From NCBI GenBank assembly GCA_944385305.1, contig CALWWS010000225.1, positions 1-6,592 of the forward strand: a stretch of DNA of 6,592 bases, given 5' to 3'. The stretch is from an uncultured Oscillospiraceae bacterium (GTDB lineage Bacteria; Bacillota; Clostridia; Oscillospirales; Oscillospiraceae). This document shows positions 1 through 4,785 of this stretch, in pieces; position 1 is the first letter of the stretch; the number at the start of each line of letters is the position of its first letter. Made by a program: the position numbers and the translations under genes. Under the pieces are notes generated by a model. It had not been told where the DNA came from and made no database searches. It was given only the letters and a program-made list of their open reading frames with translations.

Positions 1-1480
1 CGTAGCCGGGGATGTTGGCGAAGCTGACGTACTTCACCGCCTGCACGGGTACGGTGAGGCAGTTGTCCGACTGGCTGGCCACAAAGTTGTAGTTGACGTA
101 CATGCCCGAGAGAAGGGAGCCGTCGGGGTTATCCACCTTCACCACCGCGGGGAAGGAGGCCACGCCGTTCTCCCCCGTGGCGGTCTGGGACACGCTCTCC
201 ACAATGCCCATGTAGGGGGTGCCCCACTGGTCGATGTTCACCATCATGCCCGCCTTGATGTAGCGCACGTTGCGCTCGTCCACCTGGATCTCCACGGTCA
301 TCACCGAGGTGTCGGCGATGGTGATGCCCTGTCCGCTGGACACCTGCTCGCCGGCCACCAGGTTGCAGGAGAGCACGGTGCCGGCGATGGGGGCCACGGC
401 GTTGTACTTGGCCAGCTCCTCCTGGGCCTCGGTGAGCTTGTCCTGGGCGGCCTTGAGGGCGTTCTCCTTGGAGGCGATCTCCTGGGAGTTGTCCTCCGCC
501 CCCAGCTGCACCAGCAGATCCCCAGCCTTCACGTCGGCGTAGTTGAGCAGCCTGACAAGCTCAGCAGGCCCGGCGGTCTTGGCGGTGATCTCGCTGACCT
601 GGTAGTACTTCAGCTGCCCGCCCTGGTAGGGGTAGATGGGAGTGCCGTCGGCGGCGGCGAGGGTGGCGGAGGCCTCCATATCCTGGGTGAGAGTGCCCGG
701 GTTATCCACCACGATGACCGCCTCGAAGTACACGCCCCCCTCGGGGGAGATGAAGCGCACCAGGTTTACCTTCTCCACCGTGCCGGTGAGCTGGCCCATG
801 ATGGCGGGGACGGACACCTGGGCGCTCTGCCCGGCGGAAATCTGTCCCTCATAGGCGTAGTTGAAGTAGAGGGAGAGCTTGAGCCTGGTGTCGTCGGCCA
901 CGGTGGCGATCTTCGTGCCCGCGGCCACGTCGTCCCCCACCTTCAGCGTGTCGGCCACGTCCATCAGCTTGCCCGCGTGGGGGGCCCTGATGGTGAGATC
1001 CTTGGCCGCGTCGTAGATGGCCTGGAGCTCCTTGGCGCAGTTGTCCACCGTCTTCTGGGCGTCCACCACCGCCTGCTGGGCGGCGGCGTCGTCCATGCGG
1101 TAGAGCTGCTGCCCGGCCTCCACCTTGTCACCCTCCTTCACGTACAGCTCCAGCACGGTGCCCCCCGCGTTGGGGGTGATGGTGGCCGAGTCCTTGGCCT
1201 TGGTGGTGCCGCTGCCCTCCACAATGGACTGGATGGAGCCGATGGAGGCAACGTCGGTCATGGCCTTGCCCTTGGAGTTGTCGGTCCTGAACACCTTGAA
1301 GTAGAGCACCAGGGCCACGGCCGCCACCACGGCGGCGATGATTACGATGGCCGCAATGGTCTTGCCCGCCCCCCTGCGCTTCTTCCGGGGCCCGGCGGGC
1401 CCGGCGGGGGGCGTGACCGGCGGCGTGACGGGCACCTGCCCGCCGGAGTTGTCCATCACAGTTGTGGTCTGTTGGGTCAT
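1..1480 (-). CDS. HlyD/RND-family efflux adaptor (membrane fusion protein), 3' end outside window
   Basis: The frame is open from an ATG at 1480-1478 to the left edge, giving 493 residues and no stop, so the C-terminus is missing. An AGGAGG at 1493-1488, seven bases before the ATG, fixes the start. Residues 1-40 are Pro/Gly-rich and end in a basic PRKKRR patch; residues 41-61 form one hydrophobic membrane anchor, and the rest should be extracytoplasmic. Two adaptor modules follow in tandem. The first has a half-lipoyl (about 107-130), a short helical hairpin (131-160), a second half-lipoyl (163-195) and a beta-barrel (196-275). The second has a half-lipoyl-like part (about 315-330), a helix-rich KEN...EELAK segment (331-360), a half-lipoyl with APIAGTVLS (361-392) and a beta-barrel (393-470). 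By family analogy (YknX/MacA type) it links an ABC exporter to an extracytoplasmic path; its ATPase and permease genes would lie beyond position 1. The substrate cannot be predicted. Confidence 0.9.
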   Translation of the reverse strand, partial: MTQQTTTVMDNSGGQVPVTPPVTPPAGPAGPRKKRRGAGKTIAAIVIIAAVVAAVALVLYFKVFRTDNSKGKAMTDVASIGSIQSIVEGSGTTKAKDSATITPNAGGTVLELYVKEGDKVEAGQQLYRMDDAAAQQAVVDAQKTVDNCAKELQAIYDAAKDLTIRAPHAGKLMDVADTLKVGDDVAAGTKIATVADDTRLKLSLYFNYAYEGQISAGQSAQVSVPAIMGQLTGTVEKVNLVRFISPEGGVYFEAVIVVDNPGTLTQDMEASATLAAADGTPIYPYQGGQLKYYQVSEITAKTAGPAELVRLLNYADVKAGDLLVQLGAEDNSQEIASKENALKAAQDKLTEAQEELAKYNAVAPIAGTVLSCNLVAGEQVSSGQGITIADTSVMTVEIQVDERNVRYIKAGMMVNIDQWGTPYMGIVESVSQTATGENGVASFPAVVKVDNPDGSLLSGMYVNYNFVASQSDNCLTVPVQAVKYVSFANIPGY

Positions 1481-1531
1481 GTCGCTTCCTCCTGTATCCT
1501 TGTACTTTTCCGAATCCTCTTGTTCCGTTTC

Positions 1532-1559
1532 ATTGTACCATGCCTTTCACGCGAAGAAA
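1532..1559 (-). promoter_or_regulatory. Candidate extended -10 promoter of the adaptor gene
   Basis: Read on the minus strand, TGGTACAAT puts a TGn extension directly before a TACAAT -10 hexamer (1537-1532). The -35 side is poor: TTTCTT at 1559-1554 with a 16-base spacer. A weak -35 with an extended -10 is typical of activator-dependent or TGn-driven promoters. The start of transcription would fall near 1525, leaving a leader of about 45 bases before the adaptor ATG. No competing -10 lies closer to the gene. Confidence 0.5.
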
Positions 1560-1579
1560 GAACAAAGCCGTGACAAATT

Positions 1580-1596
1580 CTTAAAGAAAGCTTAAG
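1580..1596 (-). promoter_or_regulatory. TTAAG direct repeat, likely OmpR-type response-regulator site
   Basis: On the minus strand the sequence is CTTAAG (1596-1591), CTTTC, TTTAAG (1585-1580): two TTAAG half-sites 11 bp apart in the same orientation. OmpR/PhoB-family regulators bind such one-turn direct repeats, and this one fits the NTTAAG-N5-WTTAAG pattern known for streptococcal CiaR. Its centre lies about 60 bp upstream of the inferred transcription start of the adaptor gene, where an activator could compensate for the weak -35. No regulator gene is in the window, so the cognate protein is unknown. Confidence 0.45.
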
Positions 1597-1625
1597 ATTG
1601 CGCGCTTCCTCCCTGTCACGCTCCC

Positions 1626-1739
1626 CGCCCTCCGCGACGGGGCCTAAGCCGTCCGACTCTGCAAAACTCCCGCCGGGGGGCCGGACACCCCCGCCGGAAA
1701 TTTTGCGCCGCTCCCGTCTTAGTCCCCTGCTCCCGGGCG
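1626..1739 (-). ncRNA. Rod-like imperfect inverted repeat, candidate structured RNA
   Basis: The core is a hairpin at 1661-1706: 19 consecutive positions pair with a single mismatch (1673/1694) around an 8-base loop (1680-1687), from GCAAAA at one end to TTTTGC at the other. Outside it is an internal loop (1652-1660 against 1707-1714), then CTAAG/CTTAG (1644-1648 with 1718-1722) and GGGG/CCCC (1639-1642 with 1724-1727), and after another loop CGCCC/GGGCG (1626-1630 with 1735-1739). Two core positions pair only as G-U if the minus strand is transcribed, and would be A-C mismatches on the plus strand, so an RNA would run leftward. There is no U-tract at its 3' side, so it could also be a leader of the adaptor transcript. 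I do not recognise a known RNA family. The interrupted rod with a central bubble recalls 6S RNA in outline only. Confidence 0.35.
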
Positions 1740-1750
1740 CTCCGCGCTTC

Positions 1751-1778
1751 TTTATATTCAGACGCACCATCCCCCCAA
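1751..1778 (-). promoter_or_regulatory. Weak candidate promoter for the rod-like RNA
   Basis: On the minus strand TATAAA (1756-1751) matches five of six -10 positions. It is preceded, at a 16-base spacer, by TTGGGG (1778-1773), which matches only three of six -35 positions. A start near 1744 would fall just outside the outermost stem of the 1626-1739 structure, which is the main reason to list it. An unrelated A+T-rich stretch could give the same match. Confidence 0.22.
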
Positions 1779-1807
1779 AAAGTTACATCCACAAACAAAA
1801 AATTTTT

Positions 1808-1853
1808 GCCCCGCCGGGTATCAAAATCCGCCCGGGGGGCATAGCTGACTATG
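1808..1853. repeat. Two adjacent inverted repeats in the divergent intergenic region
   Basis: GCCCC-g-CCGGG (1808-1818) pairs with CCCGG-GGGGC (1831-1840) around a 12-base loop: ten pairs with one bulged G. It is directly followed by CATAG-ctga-CTATG (1840-1853), a perfect 5-bp dyad. On the minus strand the first hairpin is followed by five A then six T, so it is only loosely terminator-like in that direction, and no gene reads into it from the right. The roles are unknown; operator or RNA hairpin are both possible. Confidence 0.35.
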
Positions 1854-1863
1854 TGGGAATAAT

Positions 1864-1872
1864 TGTGGATAA
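1864..1872 (-). promoter_or_regulatory. Perfect DnaA-box consensus
   Basis: The minus strand reads TTATCCACA, the exact 9-base DnaA box. It ends seven bases before the -35 of the murA promoter. A degenerate copy (TGTGGGAAT on the plus strand) sits 12 bp upstream at 1852-1860, and a poorer one with two mismatches lies at 1785-1793. One good box is not an origin, but it could let DnaA touch the murA promoter. Chance occurrence cannot be excluded. Confidence 0.35.
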
Positions 1873-1878
1873 AATGGT

Positions 1879-1906
1879 TTGATTTTACCGGGGTATGTGC
1901 TATAAT
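1879..1906 (+). promoter_or_regulatory. SigA-type promoter with extended -10 driving murA
   Basis: TTGATT (1879-1884) is followed after 16 bases by a perfect TATAAT (1901-1906), with TGC before it making an extended -10. This is the best promoter in the window. Transcription should begin near 1913, giving a leader of about 120 bases before the murA start. It probably drives the whole murA to phosphohexomutase unit, since no comparable promoter is seen further down. Confidence 0.75.
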
Positions 1907-1962
1907 AATTCCGAGCGGACACGTGCTTACAAAGCCCCGCCAACTGTTTAAAAAACTTACCG

Positions 1963-1986
1963 GCCGGTTCACTTTTCCGGCTTTTT
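1963..1986 (+). terminator. Terminator-like hairpin inside the murA leader
   Basis: GCCGG (1963-1967) pairs with CCGGC (1977-1981) around a 9-base loop, followed at once by five T and then GTT. The stem is short (5 bp, all G/C), so it would be a weak or conditional terminator. It lies between the murA promoter and the murA start, so full-strength termination here would silence the gene; either it leaks or it is regulated. No known riboswitch aptamer was recognised in 1913-1962. Confidence 0.45.
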
Positions 1987-1990
1987 GTTG

Positions 1991-2009
1991 CCCGGGGCTT
2001 CACCCCGGG
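1991..2009 (+). promoter_or_regulatory. Perfect leader hairpin just upstream of murA, with an alternative partner
   Basis: CCCGGGG (1991-1997) and CCCCGGG (2003-2009) form a perfect 7-bp stem with a CTTCA loop, eleven bases before the GAGGG ribosome binding site. The segment CGGGGCTT (1993-2000) is also perfectly complementary to AAGCCCCG at 1932-1939. That 8-bp long-range helix would enclose the terminator-like hairpin and exclude this one. Mutually exclusive pairings are the hallmark of attenuators, but no ligand or trigger can be named. Confidence 0.45.
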
Positions 2010-2033
2010 AGAGAGAATTGAGGGTTGTTTGGT

Positions 2034-3326
2034 TTGACAAAATATGTGATTCACGGCGGAAAGCCGCTGTACGGGGAGATTAACATCAGCGGCGCAAAAA
2101 ACGCCGCGGTGGCCATTATCCCCGCCGCCCTGCTGGTGGACGGGGTGTGCCGCATTGAGAATATCCCCCAGATCAGCGATGTGACCCTGATTTTGAACAT
2201 CCTCCAGGAGCTGGGGGCCGACGTGCGCACGGTGAACCGCACCACGGTGGATATCGACTGCTCCCACATCCGCAACGGCCGGGTGCCGGAGGAGCTGGCC
2301 CGCCGCATCCGGGCCAGCTACTACCTCATCGGGGCCCTGCTGGGCCGCTTCGGACAGGCCCAGGTGCCCCCGCCCGGCGGCTGCGACTTCGGGGGGCGGC
2401 CCATCGACCAGCACATCAAGGGCTTTGTGGCCATGGGCGCCCAGGTGGACGTACACGGCGGGTATATCCACGCCGCGGCCAAGAACGGGCGGATGCAGGG
2501 CACCCAGGTGTACCTGGACATCGTCTCCGTGGGGGCCACCATGAATATCATGCTCTCCGCCGCCCTGGCCAAGGGCATGACCGTCATTGAAAACGCCGCC
2601 AAGGAGCCCCACGTGGTGGATCTGGCCAACTTCCTCAACTGCATGGGGGCCGACATCATGGGCGCGGGCACCGACGTGATCAAAATCCGGGGCGTGGATC
2701 GCCTCACCGGCGGCTTCTACTCCATCATCCCCGACCAGATTGAGGCGGGCACCTACATGGCCGCCGCCGCCGCCGCCGGGGGCGAGGTGCTGGTGAAGAA
2801 CGTCATCCCCAAGCACCTGGAGTGCATCACCGCCAAGCTGCTGGAGATGGGCGTGGAGGTGGAGGAGCAGGACGACGCGGTGCTGGTGCGCCGCACCGGG
2901 CCCCTCTCCCGCACCAATGTGAAGACCCTGCCCTACCCCGGCTTCCCCACGGACATGCAGCCCCAGATTGCCGCCGTGCTCTGCCTGGCGGAGGGCACCA
3001 GCGTGCTCACCGAGGGCGTGTGGGACAACCGCTACCGCTACGTGGACGAGTTCAGGCGCATGGGGGCCCAGATCCAGGTGGACGGCAAGATCGCCGTCAT
3101 CGAGGGGGTGGGCCGTCTCACCGGGGCGCGGGTGCACGCCTGCGACCTGCGGGCGGGCGCGGCCATGGTGATTGCGGGCCTTGCCGCCCAGGGCACCACC
3201 GAGATCAGCTGCATCCACCACATTGAGCGGGGGTACGAGGACATCGTGCGCAAGCTCTCCGGGGTGGGGGCGGACATCCGGGTGGTCATTACCCCCGAGG
3301 AGGATAAGCAGGCGAAAATCGGATGA
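2034..3326 (+). CDS. murA: UDP-N-acetylglucosamine 1-carboxyvinyltransferase (MurA)
   Basis: This cytoplasmic enzyme transfers enolpyruvate from PEP to UDP-GlcNAc, the first committed step of peptidoglycan synthesis and the target of fosfomycin. With the chosen start it has 430 residues, normal for the family (about 420-430). SGAKNA places the UDP-sugar/PEP residues at K22-N23. GGCDFGGRPID carries the active-site Cys at 117, so fosfomycin sensitivity at this residue is expected, and R122 follows. FPTDMQ gives the catalytic Asp at 307, and ERGYE supplies R399. Start choice: no ATG is available. TTG at 2034 lies nine bases after GAGGG (2020-2024) and gives MTKYVIHGG, which aligns with typical MurA N-termini. 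An in-frame TTG at 2025 abuts the ribosome binding site and is less likely. Many Firmicutes have two MurA paralogues; which one this is cannot be told here. It is first in the four-gene unit. Confidence 0.96.
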   Translation: MTKYVIHGGKPLYGEINISGAKNAAVAIIPAALLVDGVCRIENIPQISDVTLILNILQELGADVRTVNRTTVDIDCSHIRNGRVPEELARRIRASYYLIGALLGRFGQAQVPPPGGCDFGGRPIDQHIKGFVAMGAQVDVHGGYIHAAAKNGRMQGTQVYLDIVSVGATMNIMLSAALAKGMTVIENAAKEPHVVDLANFLNCMGADIMGAGTDVIKIRGVDRLTGGFYSIIPDQIEAGTYMAAAAAAGGEVLVKNVIPKHLECITAKLLEMGVEVEEQDDAVLVRRTGPLSRTNVKTLPYPGFPTDMQPQIAAVLCLAEGTSVLTEGVWDNRYRYVDEFRRMGAQIQVDGKIAVIEGVGRLTGARVHACDLRAGAAMVIAGLAAQGTTEISCIHHIERGYEDIVRKLSGVGADIRVVITPEEDKQAKIG

Positions 3327-3331
3327 AGCCT

Positions 3332-3355
3332 TTGGCCCCTCATCCGGGGGGCCAA
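3332..3355 (+). other. Hairpin between murA and the metallo-hydrolase gene
   Basis: TTGGCCCC (3332-3339) and GGGGCCAA (3348-3355) form a perfect 8-bp stem with an 8-base loop, starting six bases after the murA stop. What follows (TTGTGCG) is not a U-run, so it is unlikely to be an efficient terminator. It could protect the murA 3' end or mark an mRNA processing point. The rest of the 127-base gap (3327-3453) shows no good promoter. Confidence 0.4.
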
Positions 3356-3453
3356 TTGTGCGCCGGTATCTGGAACAATTTTGCGAATCTGGGCGGGAGT
3401 GGGCCGCGCGTCCCCCCGCCTTTGTCATAGGGCGAGAGGGAGTGTGGAAGGGC

Positions 3454-4242
3454 ATGGTGGAGCTTTGCACCCTGGCCAGCGGGTCGTCGGGCAACTGCCT
3501 GGCGGTGGGCGCGGCGGGCCGCTGGGTGCTGGTGGACGCGGGGATCTCCGCACGGCGGATCTGCGCCGGGCTGTCCGAGCTGGGGGCGGGGCCGGAGGAT
3601 CTGGCGGGCATTCTCATCACCCACGAGCACACTGACCACATCGCCGGCCTTGCCGTGCTCTGCCGCCGCACCGCCGCCCCACTCTACGCCAGCCCCGGCG
3701 CCGCCGCCGCCCTGGCGGAAAAGCTGCCCCAGCTGGCGGGGCGGATTGTGCCTGTGGCCCCCGGCGCGCCCTTTGAGGCGGGGGGCCTGGAGGTGGAGAG
3801 CTTCCCCACCAGCCACGACAGCGCCCAGAGCGTGGGCTACGCCCTCACCGACGGGCTGCGCCGGGCGGTGATCGCCACCGACCTGGGGTATATTACCCCC
3901 GCCGTGGGCGCCGCCGCCGCCGGGGCGGATCTGCTGGTGGCCGAGTGCAACCACGAGGAGGACTGGGTGCGCACCGGCCCCTACCCCCCCTTTCTCAAGA
4001 GCCGGATTCTGGGGGATCGGGGCCATCTCTCCAACGCCGCCGGGGCCGAGCTGGCCTGTCTGGCGGCCCAGCGGGGGGCGCGGGCGGTGGTGCTGGCCCA
4101 CCTGTCCCGGGAGAACAACACCCCCCAGCGGGCCTGGGACACGGTGTGCGCCGCCCTCACGGCGGCGGGAGCGGAGGTTGGCCGGGACGTGGCCCTGGAA
4201 GTGGCCCCCGCCGACCGGCCGGGCAGCAGATGGGTGGTATAG
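3454..4242 (+). CDS. yycJ: Metallo-beta-lactamase-fold hydrolase of the YycJ/WalJ/VicX family
   Basis: The product has 262 residues, the usual size of YycJ (about 265). It begins with the family's N-terminal LASGSSGN (residues 7-14), followed by a VDAG strand (27-30). The metal-binding THEHTDH places H57, H59, D61 and H62. Further likely ligands are H121 in PTSHDS, D143 in ATDLG and H191 in GHLS, and LAHLSRENN (215-223) is near the C-terminus. It has no signal peptide, so it is cytoplasmic. Homologues sit beside walRK in other Firmicutes and are linked to cell-wall/division coordination and to nuclease activity; the substrate here is inferred only from family. Start: ATG at 3454 gives MVELCTLASG. 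GTG at 3457 (spaced better from GGAAGGG at 3446-3452) or GTG at 3442 are possible. The frame stays open upstream into murA, but that stretch lacks family similarity. Its stop lies four bases before rlmH. Confidence 0.9.
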   Translation: MVELCTLASGSSGNCLAVGAAGRWVLVDAGISARRICAGLSELGAGPEDLAGILITHEHTDHIAGLAVLCRRTAAPLYASPGAAAALAEKLPQLAGRIVPVAPGAPFEAGGLEVESFPTSHDSAQSVGYALTDGLRRAVIATDLGYITPAVGAAAAGADLLVAECNHEEDWVRTGPYPPFLKSRILGDRGHLSNAAGAELACLAAQRGARAVVLAHLSRENNTPQRAWDTVCAALTAAGAEVGRDVALEVAPADRPGSRWVV

Positions 4243-4246
4243 CGCC

Positions 4247-4726
4247 ATGAACATACATATTTTCTGTGTGGGCAAGCTGAAGGAGCCCTTCTATCTCCAG
4301 GCCGCGGCGGAGTACGCCAAGCGCCTGGGGGCCTTCTGCACCCTGAAGATCACCGAGCTGCCCGAGCAGCGCCTGCCCGCCGACCCCTCCCCCGCCCAGA
4401 TTGAGGCGGCTCTGGACCGGGAGGGGGAGGCTCTGCTGTCCAAACTGCCCCCCCGCACGGGCCTTATCGCCCTGTGCGTGGAGGGGGAGAAGTACACCAG
4501 CCCCCAGGTGGCGGGCCTGCTGGAGCAGTGGGAGCGCCGGGGAGAGGCGGGCCTGGCCTTCGCCATCGGCGGCTCCTTCGGCCTGCACGAGAGGGTGAAG
4601 CAGGCGGCCTGGGTGCGCCTTTCCATGTCGGATATGACCTTCCCCCACCACCTGGCCCGGGTGATGCTGCTGGAGCAGATCTACCGCGCCTTCCAGATCC
4701 GCCGGGGCAGCCCCTATCACAAATAA
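4247..4726 (+). CDS. rlmH: 23S rRNA (pseudouridine-1915 N3)-methyltransferase RlmH
   Basis: This SPOUT-family methyltransferase modifies pseudouridine 1915 in helix 69 of 23S rRNA on the assembled ribosome, using SAM. The 159 residues equal the S. aureus protein in length. Residues 1-13 read MNIHIFCVGKLKE, the standard N-terminus. AIGGSFGL (106-113) is the glycine-rich part of the SAM-binding trefoil knot. The C-terminal block from LSMSDMTFPHHLAR (125-138) to RGSPYHK (153-159) is the family signature, ending in the invariant YHK-like tail. Only four bases separate it from the preceding gene. The upstream GGTGG (4233-4237) is a weak ribosome binding site, so translation is probably coupled. 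Nothing is truncated and all signature blocks are present. Confidence 0.96.
   Translation: MNIHIFCVGKLKEPFYLQAAAEYAKRLGAFCTLKITELPEQRLPADPSPAQIEAALDREGEALLSKLPPRTGLIALCVEGEKYTSPQVAGLLEQWERRGEAGLAFAIGGSFGLHERVKQAAWVRLSMSDMTFPHHLARVMLLEQIYRAFQIRRGSPYHK
4713..4726 (+). other. rlmH 3' end resembling the SCC-element attachment site
   Basis: The last codons of rlmH contain TATCACAAATAA (4715-4726). From memory this is the same as the core of the staphylococcal SCC/SCCmec attachment site, which also lies at the end of rlmH. The match follows largely from the conserved Tyr-His-Lys-stop tail. No second copy, ccr recombinase or foreign insert follows: the next gene starts 59 bases on with its own ribosome binding site. 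If it is a site at all, it is empty here. Confidence 0.25.
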
Positions 4727-4785
4727 TCTGAACAAGAGGCCAAGCCGTTTACCACACTCAATCCAAAAAACAGGAGGGAACCGCC

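Noticed and set aside
977..1573. Plus-strand open frame of 198 residues within the adaptor region
   Set aside because: It is antisense to the membrane anchor and first lipoyl module of the adaptor. It is Gly/His/Leu-rich and lacks a ribosome binding site.
1477..1770. Minus-strand 97-residue frame upstream of the adaptor start
   Set aside because: It overlaps the candidate structured region and the adaptor promoter in a different frame. It is Arg/Gly-rich without motifs and has no ribosome binding site that would outcompete AGGAGG at 1493-1488.
1913..1962. preQ1-like A-rich tail (TTTAAAAAACTTA) in the murA leader
   Set aside because: Only the A-rich stretch resembles a preQ1-I riboswitch. 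The required small hairpin and loop sequence are missing, and murA has no link to queuosine.
3172..3453. N-terminal extension of the metallo-hydrolase frame into murA
   Set aside because: The frame is open, but the extension is Pro/Ser/Arg-rich shadow of murA. The family begins right at the LASGSSGN block, so a start at 3454 (or 3457) fits the usual length.
1821..3671. A 616-residue open frame on the minus strand opposite murA
   Set aside because: It is the same antisense effect of high third-position G+C. It overlaps the murA promoter and leader and has no recognisable domain.
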